Assembly: GCA_037783545.1 (NCBI GenBank)
Contig: JBBELK010000003.1
Location: 1,054,001-1,118,000, forward strand
Length of the DNA: 64,000 nt
DNA from: Henricia sp. BOLD:AAB3569
Lineage: Eukaryota; Echinodermata; Asteroidea; Spinulosida; Echinasteridae
Reading direction: 5' to 3'
Shown here: positions 55,461 to 64,000 of the stretch, in pieces
Position numbering within the stretch: the stretch's first letter is position 1
Layout of the letters: each line of letters begins with the position of its first letter
Notes under the pieces: generated by a model
Database searches by the model: none
The model's input: the letters and a program-made list of their open reading frames with translations, nothing else
What the model was told of the DNA's origin: nothing
Made by a program: the position numbers and the translations under genes

Positions 55461-55743
55461 GAGAAGTTAATCAGAATTGTTTTCCTTTAAAATAACTTAT
55501 GTCGCGCTTACGCAATGTATTTTCAATGTATAAGGGAAAAAATACCGGGAAAGTTATTCCCAGTTGTCCGATGGGTTTAGTGCAAGAAAGCTTATGTGAT
55601 GTCCGACTTGTAAATTCTTTCCAAAATTACACTATCCACTATAAAATTCATGTTTCGGTAAAAGTTGAGAAGATGATCAGAATTTGTTTTGGTATGAATT
55701 TCGTTCACTGGTTGCCACTGAGACGCCGTGTGTTAAATCTATT
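55461..55743 (+). repeat. 280-bp direct repeat, left copy
   Basis: It starts GAGAAGTTAATCAGAATTGT and ends GTGTGTTAAATCTAT. The right copy is at 58498-58777 with a two-base indel and few substitutions. Together they bracket the palindrome 55743-58496. The frame HWLPLRRRVLNLWNRAVF at the end of the right copy resembles the LINE RT-tail motif LHWLP, but this is weak. Confidence 0.85.
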
Positions 55744-58496
55744 AGTCTAGGACCTGTGACAGTTTTGTATGCACTTCATTTAGGAGAGGATTTCTCAACT
55801 GATCTAGGCTAATTTGACCCCAAGGAACAACGTGGGATGTGTGCCAAATTCGCTATCCAGGGCGAAATACCCGAAAATGACCACGCCCTTTTTAAGATGG
55901 TTACGCCCCTTTCTTAATCAGTATAGTGCTGCTTTCGACATAGTTGTATCTACTGAATTCAACCGATATTAGCTAATATGACCCCGAGGAACAACTTGGG
56001 ATGTGTCCCAAAATCTCTACCTGGGGAGAAGTACCCAAAACTGACCACGCCCTTTTAAATGACCACGACCTTTATCAGAAGTGCTACCTCTGACATATCT
56101 ATACATGTATCTACTGAACTTGACTGATAAGCTAATTTGAACCCGAGGAACAACTTGGGATTTGTGCCAAATTCACTATCGATAGAAAAGTACCCGGAAA
56201 TGACCACACCCTTTTAAACGACCACACCCCATATTATCAGAAGTGCTGCTTTCGACATAGCCAAACTGCTGAACTCAACTGATAAAGGCTAATTTGAGCC
56301 CTAGGAATAACTTGAGATATGTGTCAAAATCGCCACTTCCGACATCGGTGTATCTACTCTAGAGCAAACTGATTTGATCCCAGGGAACAACTTCGGATTT
56401 GTGCCAAATTCCCTATCCGGGATAGGCCTAAGTACCAAAAAATTACCACGTCCTTTTAAATTACCACACCACCTCTTATATATGTACTTTTAATTTTGCT
56501 TTATCTACTGAAATCAACAGATATAAGATAATATGACCCCGAGGAACAACATGGGATGTATGCCAAAATCCTGGGGGAAAAGTACCCAGAAATGAACACG
56601 CCCTTTTTTTTGTCAGAAGCGCATTACTTCCGACATAGTTGTATTTACTGAATGCAACTGATGTAAGCTAATTTGACCACGAGGAACAATTTGGGGTGTG
56701 TGCCATATTCGCTGTTATAGGGAGAAGTACCCCAAAACGACAACATTCCTCTTTTCATCTGCAGTGCTACCTCCGACATAGCTGTATCTTCAAAAATGTT
56801 ACAGCTGGGTATCTGGGTTGCTCAAAATGTTAAAAATGGACATGATGTTTAGTGGGTCATATAGAAGAGTTTCGAATATATATTTTGATAATTAGAGAAA
56901 CATTGCCAAAAATGTTATCCATTACCATAGATACTACCCCTTACTACCTACATATATAAATTGCCAAATATTTATTAACGTAAGCGTTCCATGCTTAAAT
57001 TGTACGAATGTCTATTTCCTATTCTATAGTGCACTCACACAGGAGTAAATCGTGTTATGACTTCCGTCTTAATAATGACATTTGTTTAGGGGTGGGTAGG
57101 CAATGCACGCTATCAGCAGTATGGATTAACACGAATAGCTAGATTTTTTAATAATGTGCACCAAGCTGTAGTGAGTAGATTGTTTCTTTTGAATAATTTT
57201 CACCTTTTAACTACATGTACTTTGAACAAGGTGAAGCACAAGGAGCAGTGAGAGCGACCTCACCCTAAAAAGAAACAGTTATATGCACCTATCAATTGTT
57301 TCCCCCACCCCTTCCCCCGGGCTACCCCACCTAAGAGGTGGAGATTGTCACTTTTTGCATGACAAAATCCCCACCCCTGGGGCAACATTTAGGTGACAAA
57401 AATCCCCACCCTCGGGTGCAAAACATGCGCAAAACTGCACAGAAAATGGGCCAAATGCCCCACCCTGGGGCATAAAAAATGGGGGAAACAATTGATAGGT
57501 GCATTATACCATCATCAGATTGCTACACAAAGTCAAGAGTAAATTTTGCTCTGCCATCAAATACCGCTATATTTCTCTCCAAAGCAAAGACAATCTCTTT
57601 GCCCTCTAATACACGGTACAGATCTAATTTCTATCAAAATATAAATTTAAAACTCTTCTATGACCTCCTAAACATTATGACCATTCCGAACATTTTGAGC
57701 AACCCAGAAAATACAACTATGTCAGAAGTACATTTCTGATAAGAAGTGGGTGTGGTCATTTTCCGGTACTTCCCCTGGACAGCGAATTTGGCACAAATCC
57801 CAAGTTGTTCCTTGGGGTCAAATTATATTGTATCAGTCGAGTTCAGTAGATACAGCGATGTCGAAAGTAGCACTTTAAATGTGGGGCGTAGTCATTTTAA
57901 AAAGGGCGTGGTCATTTTCGGGAACTTCTCCCTAAGTTATTCCTCGGGGTCAAATTTAGCTTATCAGTTGAGTTCAGTAGTTTAGCTATGTCGGAAATAA
58001 CACTTCTGATGAGGTGGGGCGTGGTTATTTAAAAGGGTGTGGTCATTTCTGTGTACTTTTCCATCGATAGTAAATTTGGCACAAATCCCAAGTTGTTCCT
58101 CGGGGTCAAATTAGCATATAAGTTCAGTACATACATGTACAGATATGTCGGAAGTAGCACTTCTGATGAAGGTCGTGGTCATTTAAAAGGGCGTGGTCAG
58201 TTTTGGGTACTTCTCCCCAGGTAGAGATTTTGGGACACATCCCAAGTTGTTCCTCGGGGTCATATTAGCTTATATCGGTTGAATTCGGTAGATACAACTA
58301 TGTCAAAAGCAGCACTTCTGATGAAGAAAGGGGCGTGACCATCTTAAAAGGGGCGTGGTCATTTTCGGTCATTTCGCCCCGGATAGCGAATTTGGCACAC
58401 ATCCCACGTTGTTCCTTGGGGTCAAATTAGCCTAGATCAGTTGAGAAATCCTCTCCTAAATGAAGTGCATACAAAACTGTCACAGGTCCTAGACTA
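55743..58496. repeat. 2.75-kb palindrome made of inverted tandem arrays
   Basis: The ends TAGTCTAGGACCTGTGACAG and CTGTCACAGGTCCTAGACTA are exact complements. From 55790 to about 56790 there are six or seven diverged units of about 155 bp (CGAGGAACAACTTGGGATGT, GACCACGCCCTTTTAAA, GCTACCTCCGACATAG). From 57745 to 58490 the complement of the same units runs in the opposite direction. The centre (56800-57740) is AT-rich and contains a MITE. Confidence 0.85.
57284..57503. mobile_element. MITE, family F copy 2
   Basis: The ends TGCACCTATCAATTGTTTCC and AACAATTGATAGGTGCA match 10481-10712. It lies near the centre of the palindrome 55743-58496. Confidence 0.78.
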
Positions 58497-58497
58497 T

Positions 58498-58777
58498 GAG
58501 AAGTTAATCAGAATTGTTTTCCTTTAAAATAACTTATGTCGCGCTTACGCAATGTATTTTCAATGTATAAGGGAAAAAATACCGGGAATTATTCCCAGTT
58601 GTCCGATGGGTTTAGTGCAGGAAAGCTTATGTGATGTCCGACTTGTAAATTCTTTCCAAAATTACACTATCCACTATAAAATTCATGTTTCGGTAAAAGT
58701 TGAGAAGATGATTAGAATTTGTTTTGGTATGAATTCCGTTCACTGGTTGCCACTGAGACGCCGTGTGTTAAATCTAT
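58498..58777 (+). repeat. 280-bp direct repeat, right copy
   Basis: It matches 55461-55743 from GAGAAGTTAATCAGAATTGT to GTGTTAAATCTAT. Unlike the left copy it continues into GGAACAGGGCAGTATTTTC, so it may represent the undisturbed sequence. Confidence 0.85.
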
Positions 58778-59009
58778 GGAACAGGGCAGTATTTTCAAGA
58801 AATTTTTTTAATGTTTGTTACTGCACAATTCACTTCCCTTTCAAATATTTTGATGGTTATTAAGTCATAAGGAGAATAAGTGGCAGCCAGTAAACAGAAT
58901 TCTTTCCTATTTTACTTAAATACCTGCATTATTTCATTCATACAGCTTATCTTCTGCTAAAAAAGTAAAATTTTGTTGTGAAAATATTATTTTAATTAGC
59001 CCGAATAAA

Positions 59010-59400
59010 AAAAAGGTATTTTTTTCGTTTAGGTTGAACAAAGATTTTAAGGAAATTACCTCTTGGAGTCAACAGATAATCCAATTCTAAGATATACAAT
59101 TTTGTCGCAAATGTTGCTTTTCTAAAGAAAAATGACATTCTCTTCTTCAAAAATTGCATTTAGTCGGTGCACAAGATGAACCATGTACGCTTGCATGCAG
59201 CGGCCTCTATTGTCGCGCTTACTCGCTGTGATTTTGTCTTACTAGCTATCTGCAGTACTGGTAGTTTTATTATTTATTTATCTCAGAAATGCAACAATTC
59301 CAACAAAAGTGCAAGTGGGAATATCTTAAAATTGGATTATAGGAGGTAATTTCCTTAACATCTTTGTTCAACCTAAACGAATAAAATAACAAAAAACCTT
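59010..59400. mobile_element. Foldback element (CGTTTAGGTTGAACAAAG)
   Basis: CGTTTAGGTTGAACAAAGAT, TTTAAGGAAATTACCTC and their complements at 59343-59380 form arms of about 60 bp, with weaker pairing inward (AGATAATCCAATTCTAAGAT / ATCTTAAAATTGGATTAT). Confidence 0.7.
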
Positions 59401-59500
59401 AATTTTGTTAATGAAGTCCATAAGTTGAAAGTGCAGGTATTAAAGTAAAATCTTTCAGGAATTTCTTCCAATTAAGAGTTTTAACAGATCCGCAATTTAC

Positions 59501-59544
59501 CTTTTCCAAGAAGCCGCCGTCATACGGTAGTACACGACTCCATC
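59501..59544 (-). CDS. Unidentified minus-strand gene, exon B
   Basis: TTTTCGCTTTCAG and AAAAG|GTAAAT bound 44 bp. Entering in phase 1 from the 60520 exon, it reads WSRVLPYDGGFLEK and exits in phase 0. The acceptor, donor and phase all agree with neighbouring exons. No family was recognised. Confidence 0.45.
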
Positions 59545-59872
59545 CTGAAAGCGAAAACAACAATCAGATTAGAAGGATGGAAGCAAGGAATCATAACAAG
59601 TTCATTTCACTCAACCCTACTCCCTAGACAAGGTTACCTCGGCTCGAAATGTTTCATGTGGTAATAATCTTTTAGACAAGGTTACCTCGGCTCGAAATTG
59701 TTCATGTGCATGGTAGCCTAATCTTTTAGAGATTACCACATAGTAACCTAAGCTTGTCTAACCATAGAGCAGGGAACTGTTCCTTGCTGACTGGTCTAAC
59801 TCAACCCACGTATTTTAAATCCCGAACCCCACATAACTACTTTTCCCTTCTTCAAGTAGGTACTAAAAGACC

Positions 59873-60421
59873 TACCCCTAGAACTATGGGGGACTGTATC
59901 CCCCATAGGTTATGTTGTTTTTTTCCAATATGGCGGCGCCTGAACTTTAAGATCGGACCGATACGGTTTAAGCTAGCGCAATAATCCGCTCCCCAATCGC
60001 CACCAAACTCCGTCTGATAGTTCTTGAGACACTCACCTTGCGTGTGTCTACGGAATTTCGGTACCATTTGTCCATTAAATTCTCCGAAAATAATGTTGGA
60101 AAATGAACGGGAACATGTGCGATGCATGTGGATGCATGATCGAGGCATTCGGTGCGATGCATGTGGATGCATCGCACATGTTCCCGTTCATTTTCCAACA
60201 TTATTTTCGGAGAATTTAATGGACAAATGGTACCGAAATTCCGTAGACACACGCAAGGTGAGTGTCTCAAGAACTATCAGACGGAGTTTGGTGGCGATTG
60301 GGGAGCGGATTATTGCGCTAGCTTAAACCGTATCGGTCCGATCTTAAAGTTCAGGCGCCGCCATATTGGAAAAAAACAACATAACCTATGGGGGATACAG
60401 TCCCCCATAGTTCTAGGGGTA
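59873..60421. mobile_element. Near-perfect foldback with 9-bp target duplication
   Basis: TACCCCTAGAACTATGGGGG and its complement close 549 bp with arms of about 255 bp and hardly any mismatch. TAAAAGACC stands directly outside both ends (59864-59872 and 60422-60430). A 9-bp duplication with long TIRs is typical of Mutator-like elements (inference). The loop carries GATGCATGTGGATGCAT repeats. Matching open frames on both strands are mirror images, not genes. Confidence 0.9.
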
Positions 60422-60519
60422 TAAAAGACCCAGAAAAACTTTAATCTTTACCATTCCCACATATGACATAGCATGAAAACATAGGAATAGGATAACCGTT
60501 ACAATTGTAGTTTACGTAC

Positions 60520-60690
60520 CTAAAAATCCCACTAGCGTAGATTGTCGAGGACGTCCCGTATCATCACCAGCATCTTGACCGGCCGTCGGCAGTTCGTCTG
60601 TTGCAAAATCTACCTGCTGCTTCCACGGTTCATTGCGTCCGGAATGCGGTGCATGGTAACCGAAGAATGGAAACGCGGGCTTGGGCGACT
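60520..60690 (-). CDS. Unidentified minus-strand gene, exon A
   Basis: A GCTGTCCAG acceptor and a TTTTTAG|GTACGT donor bound 171 bp reading SPKPAFPFFGYHAPHSGRNE, PWKQQVDFATDELPTAGQDA and RQSTLVGFLG. The open frame extends further upstream, so the true exon start may lie up to about 60787. The downstream protein would be WSRVLPYDGGFLEK then VFDHQPRVQFK. The tail is small, basic/aromatic and soluble-looking; I do not recognise it. Confidence 0.45.
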
Positions 60691-60832
60691 CTGGACAGCA
60701 TTTTTGGAATCGATTCCGATTCCAATCGATCGCAATTCTAGCTACCCGGAATCGATTCCATAAGTGGCACTGAGCGGTACTGAACATTCATGATATGATA
60801 TCAGAACCAAGCCGAGTACTCTTGCAAAACCC

Positions 60833-60923
60833 CATCTTCCTTTCACAAGAGTCTTTGCTGCACACCGGAAACTCGGTAACTCGGTGTGCAGCGTGCAGCA
60901 AAGACCCTTGCGAAAGGAAGACG
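60833..60923. mobile_element. Tiny palindrome related to 14124-14822
   Basis: CATCTTCCTTTCACAAGAGT and CCCTTGCGAAAGGAAGA share the ends of the larger element. TGCTGCACACCGG pairs with CGGTGTGCAGC in the middle. At 60995-61115 the word GGAATCGATTC repeats several times. Confidence 0.6.
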
Positions 60924-61240
60924 GCAAAACCCGTGTATTTTGGTTCCGGAATTTCTAAGAATCGGCATTCGGCAACCTATCACTGGGGATCGAATCTAGA
61001 TAAAAGGAATCGATTCCTTAAAATTTGGAATAGTGACTGAGATTCTTAAAGTGGAATCGATTCTACTCGACTCCAGCGTGGAATCGATTCTACTCAACTC
61101 CAGCGTGGAATCGCCCAAGCAGACGCCCACATAGCATCTGAGAGTACACCTGTTCCTATTGTTATTTAAACATCTTAGGAATGTATATGCAGCACGATAT
61201 GTGGCAGAGGGTTGCCCCCCTACCATTGTTCCCCCATTGT

Positions 61241-61275
61241 GGGGGGTGGGGGGGTGGGGGGGGGTGGGTGGGGGA
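61241..61275 (+). repeat. G-rich tract with quadruplex potential
   Basis: Six runs of three or more G separated by single T residues (GGGGGGTGGGGGGGTGGGGG and on). It is preceded by C-rich TGCCCCCCTACC and TTCCCCCATTG. Confidence 0.7.
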
Positions 61276-61978
61276 GAAAAAAAATCACTTTTATTGAAAA
61301 CCAGTCAAGTACGTGTGAGCAATTTATTATTTTAGCTTTTATTTTAGCCATGCATAGTTTTTCTAACAATACACTGATTCTTTTAGCATCAATATTAATG
61401 ACGTTCATAAATACATGTACATGTATTAAGGTATTAAAATGTTATCATTTGAGCACTGCTTGATCTACAATTATTATACAAAAGCCATTTAGAAACATCT
61501 ATAATAAGGTCCAATTGTGCAAATATTTATACCATTTAACATTTTATTGGGCTATTTAATACAGCTTTTGGCCTGTGGGTCAATCTCATAAACTGTTTAG
61601 CAGAAAAATGCTTCATGCAAAATCTGTTTGCTTTATAATAAAAATGGGTTATAATAGTCAAAATCTTATGTGATGTGTATTACAATGGACTATAGACCGT
61701 ATCGAATAGCTGCCATCTTGCCATCGATATTTCAATGAGCTGGCGCTGAATAATTCAAGTCCTCCTATCGCCACCATAACTGACCAACTTAAGGAATATA
61801 GAAGATGCCAACAATAACAATTCGAGTCCCATGTCAACACCCTTATCATTGGTGACTCGATGATAAAGAAAATAAAGGCAAACCGTCCGAGTAAAAACCA
61901 AAAGGTTGTTGTACCCCGGTGCCAAGGTTGAAGACATCGCAGCCAAACAAACAGATTTGACCAAGAAGCACACTCCAA

Positions 61979-62795
61979 TTAAAGGAACACGTTGCCTTCA
62001 GATTTCACGAAATCTCACGTTTGAGGGTGTTCCTTATACTTATTAAGAGTTGTTCTTGCAATAAAACACATTTAATGTGTTATAATTAGTGAATGGTAAT
62101 TTAAAAAAAAAAACACTGACCTCTGACCCCCACTACATGTCCCGCGAAATGTATACGTATTTCAAGCCGTCAATACGATCGTCCGGGTAGTGGGCAAAAT
62201 GCAGCGACGAACAGGAGTTAGGCTGGCGCCGTAGCCAGTGGTCAGGTAAACCTATCAGATGAACGCAAGGTACCATACCATTCTCCGCCTTCCGAGACAT
62301 GTGTGAAATGTAAACACACGTACACACACACCCCGACTGGCTGTCAAAAAATGGATCGTCAAGAGAACACAGCAGACGCGTCAAAAAAGAAAAAACGAAA
62401 ACCTCGCCAATCAGGGTAAGAATATTGTCATGGGACAAACCGATAGAAAGGACTTGGATGATTTATACCCAATGGTTATTGTAGACACGAATTTAAAAAA
62501 CAGGCACATCACACGCAACGGAGGAAGGAAAAATAATTTCTTTCTCCAGGCTGGAAATAAGACTAATATAATTTCTCCGCCATTTATGGGAGTCAAGATT
62601 TTGACTCCCATGAATGGCGGAGCGTGCTGCTTCGAGAAATTACGCAAAATTGAAGCATTTCTAAGGCACGTTTGTGTGGATCATTATATTCTACTTTTTA
62701 AACATCTTTCAGATCGTGCTCATTATACTTCAAACGCTTGTAATAGCCCAAAAACGCCCAATAAAGCGCAACCCGAAGGCAACGTGTTCCTTTAA
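61979..62795. mobile_element. TTAA-ended element (AAAGGAACACGTTGCCTTC)
   Basis: TTAAAGGAACACGTTGCCTT and AAGGCAACGTGTTCCTTTAA are exact inverted ends. A second perfect hairpin (CTCCGCCATTTATGGGAGTC, mirrored by GACTCCCATGAATGGCGGAG) sits at 62576-62625. Its interior shows no domain. Confidence 0.78.
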
Positions 62796-62987
62796 GAACA
62801 TCATTTTGAATGTCGGCATTAATAACAGTGAAGACAGTCCAGTGACCATTAGTGGCTAAAATCAAGAATCAAGAATCGCCAACTTCACAATATTGTCAAC
62901 TTTTTTCATCGAAAGTATGCATCACGTGACCATAACGCAAACATCGAGACCTCAAACCGGGAGTTGGAACGTATATTGCAGTACAAT

Positions 62988-63160
62988 CAGGGCTGCTTTC
63001 GAGCGCTCGTCCCTGGTGCTCCCAGGGCTGCTTTCGAGCGCTCGTCCCTGGTGCTCCCAGGTGGTGGAAACGTTACGTCACACACATGCTTACACACGCT
63101 TTCGGGCGAGCACCATGGAGCACCATGGAGCACCTGGTGCCGCGCTCGAAAGCAGCCCTG
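62988..63160. mobile_element. GGGCTGCTTTCGAGCG hairpin MITE, copy 2
   Basis: It matches 36434-36567 but its first 35 bp (GGGCTGCTTTCGAGCG then CTCGTCCCTGGTGCTCCCA) are duplicated in tandem. The right end is CGCTCGAAAGCAGCCCTG. Confidence 0.8.
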
Positions 63161-64000
63161 GATGGGGTTTCATTAATAATTACAATATCGGCTCTCGTCA
63201 TATTTCCTCCGATGGAGTTCATCTCGATAAAGATCATTCATAAATACCTTGGACAGTTTACGCATCCCTATAGGCCGTATTCCTGAACGCGTGAGGGCGC
63301 TGTCAAGTGTGGTCCGCGTCCATCGCGCGTTATGTTCGAACACAAAAAACGCTACGCGCGCACGCCTTTCAAACGTTTATTTTTAATGGAAATCTGTGCG
63401 CGCGCCACAGGCCTGCGCGCTCCGCGTACGTGACTTTTCCCCACGTACGTACGTATGCCAAATTATATATACGTCCGTGACCGGACCATAAACGGCGCGC
63501 GACAGCTATTGATCAAGAGAGGGCGCTAGATCATTTTAACGAAAGTGGCAACAACTGAAAAAGGGAGGCATACTAGACTAGAATACAAATAGTCTGGTAC
63601 CCGGACCAAAAATTATTTGACTAGACTGAATTTAAGGTCCGGTAGCCGCCAATTCCGCCATTTTGAAACAGGAGGAATTCCTCCTTTTTCCGAAGGTTCC
63701 CGAAGTTACCCGAATGCACGTCCGGTCGTCCGGACGTTACCGTTAATCGTCGGGTACAATTCGTCATTGTTTCGAGAATTTGAATTGACGTCGCGTGCAC
63801 GTACGCGTCCCGCTGCGTGTGTATTTATGGTGATGCCACGGATTTAAAACTACGCAGTGGCTATAGTTACGGTAACCGTAGGAGCTCACTGGGTGATGCA
63901 GACAAGGTTTGAATTTTCTTTTTGATGCTAGCCTACATGTATTAAAATGGGCATATTTAATATTTTAAGGTTAATATATAAATTGTTATTGGTCAAATAA
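63161..64000. other. Unassigned end of window
   Basis: This is GC-richer DNA with many CGCG words at 63285-63480. At 63590-63640, AGTCTGGTACCCGGACCAAA and TTTGACTAGACTGAATT match sequence at 35378-35420 in the giant palindrome. No gene is supported. Confidence 0.4.

Noticed and set aside
55499-55750. 83-codon frame also present at 58552-58863
   Set aside because: Its duplication reflects the 280-bp direct repeat. A 2-bp indel between copies shifts the frame upstream, and the LHWLP-like motif alone is too weak to call a LINE.
59852-60424. Pairs of about 100-codon frames on both strands with identical proteins
   Set aside because: They are mirror images created by the near-perfect foldback element.

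Overview
The window is animal nuclear DNA with intron-split genes, tRNA-derived SINEs and very many inverted-repeat (MITE/foldback) elements. It carries the last four coding exons of the ciliary gene IFT172 and a complete XK-related (XKR) gene, so the source is a ciliated metazoan. The repeat style (frequent ACATGTA words, SINEs with a GAGCAAGGCACT core, a tyrosine-recombinase retrotransposon) fits a marine invertebrate, perhaps a non-vertebrate deuterostome. That placement is inference; nothing here fixes the species.

Layout. 1-5.2 kb: 3' end of IFT172 on the + strand, with a foldback element and other MITEs in its introns. 5.2-15 kb: intergenic, almost entirely MITEs, SINEs and tRNA-like sequences. 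15-20.4 kb: four coding exons of an XKR-family gene on the - strand, convergent with IFT172; its introns hold SINEs and a second copy of the IFT172-intron foldback. 20.4-22.4 kb: more foldbacks. 22.4-32.8 kb: one decayed Ngaro-like tyrosine-recombinase (YR) retrotransposon, bounded by split direct repeats (A1 ... B1-A2 ... B2), carrying RT, RNase H, SGNH-hydrolase and YR relics and swollen by a 47/48-bp minisatellite. 32.8-40 kb: a giant compound palindrome into which the YR element inserted. 40-43.4 kb: further inverted repeats and short tandem duplications.

43.4-50.6 kb: a few probable exons of an unidentified + strand gene, interrupted by an array of about 25 tRNA-derived 78-bp units (44-46 kb) and other tandem arrays. 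50.8-60.7 kb: four exons of an unidentified - strand gene whose reading frame fits across all junctions and whose stop codon is split by the last intron. A 2.75-kb palindrome flanked by 280-bp direct repeats lies in one of its introns. 60.7-64 kb: MITEs and unassigned sequence.

The host genes do not form a pathway together; they are neighbours. The most notable items are the complete split-repeat architecture and insertion site of the YR retrotransposon, its SGNH domain, the tRNA-derived satellite, the giant palindrome, and a DEVD-G caspase-type site in the XKR tail. All repeat and exon calls were made by eye from sequence; no alignment or database search was run.
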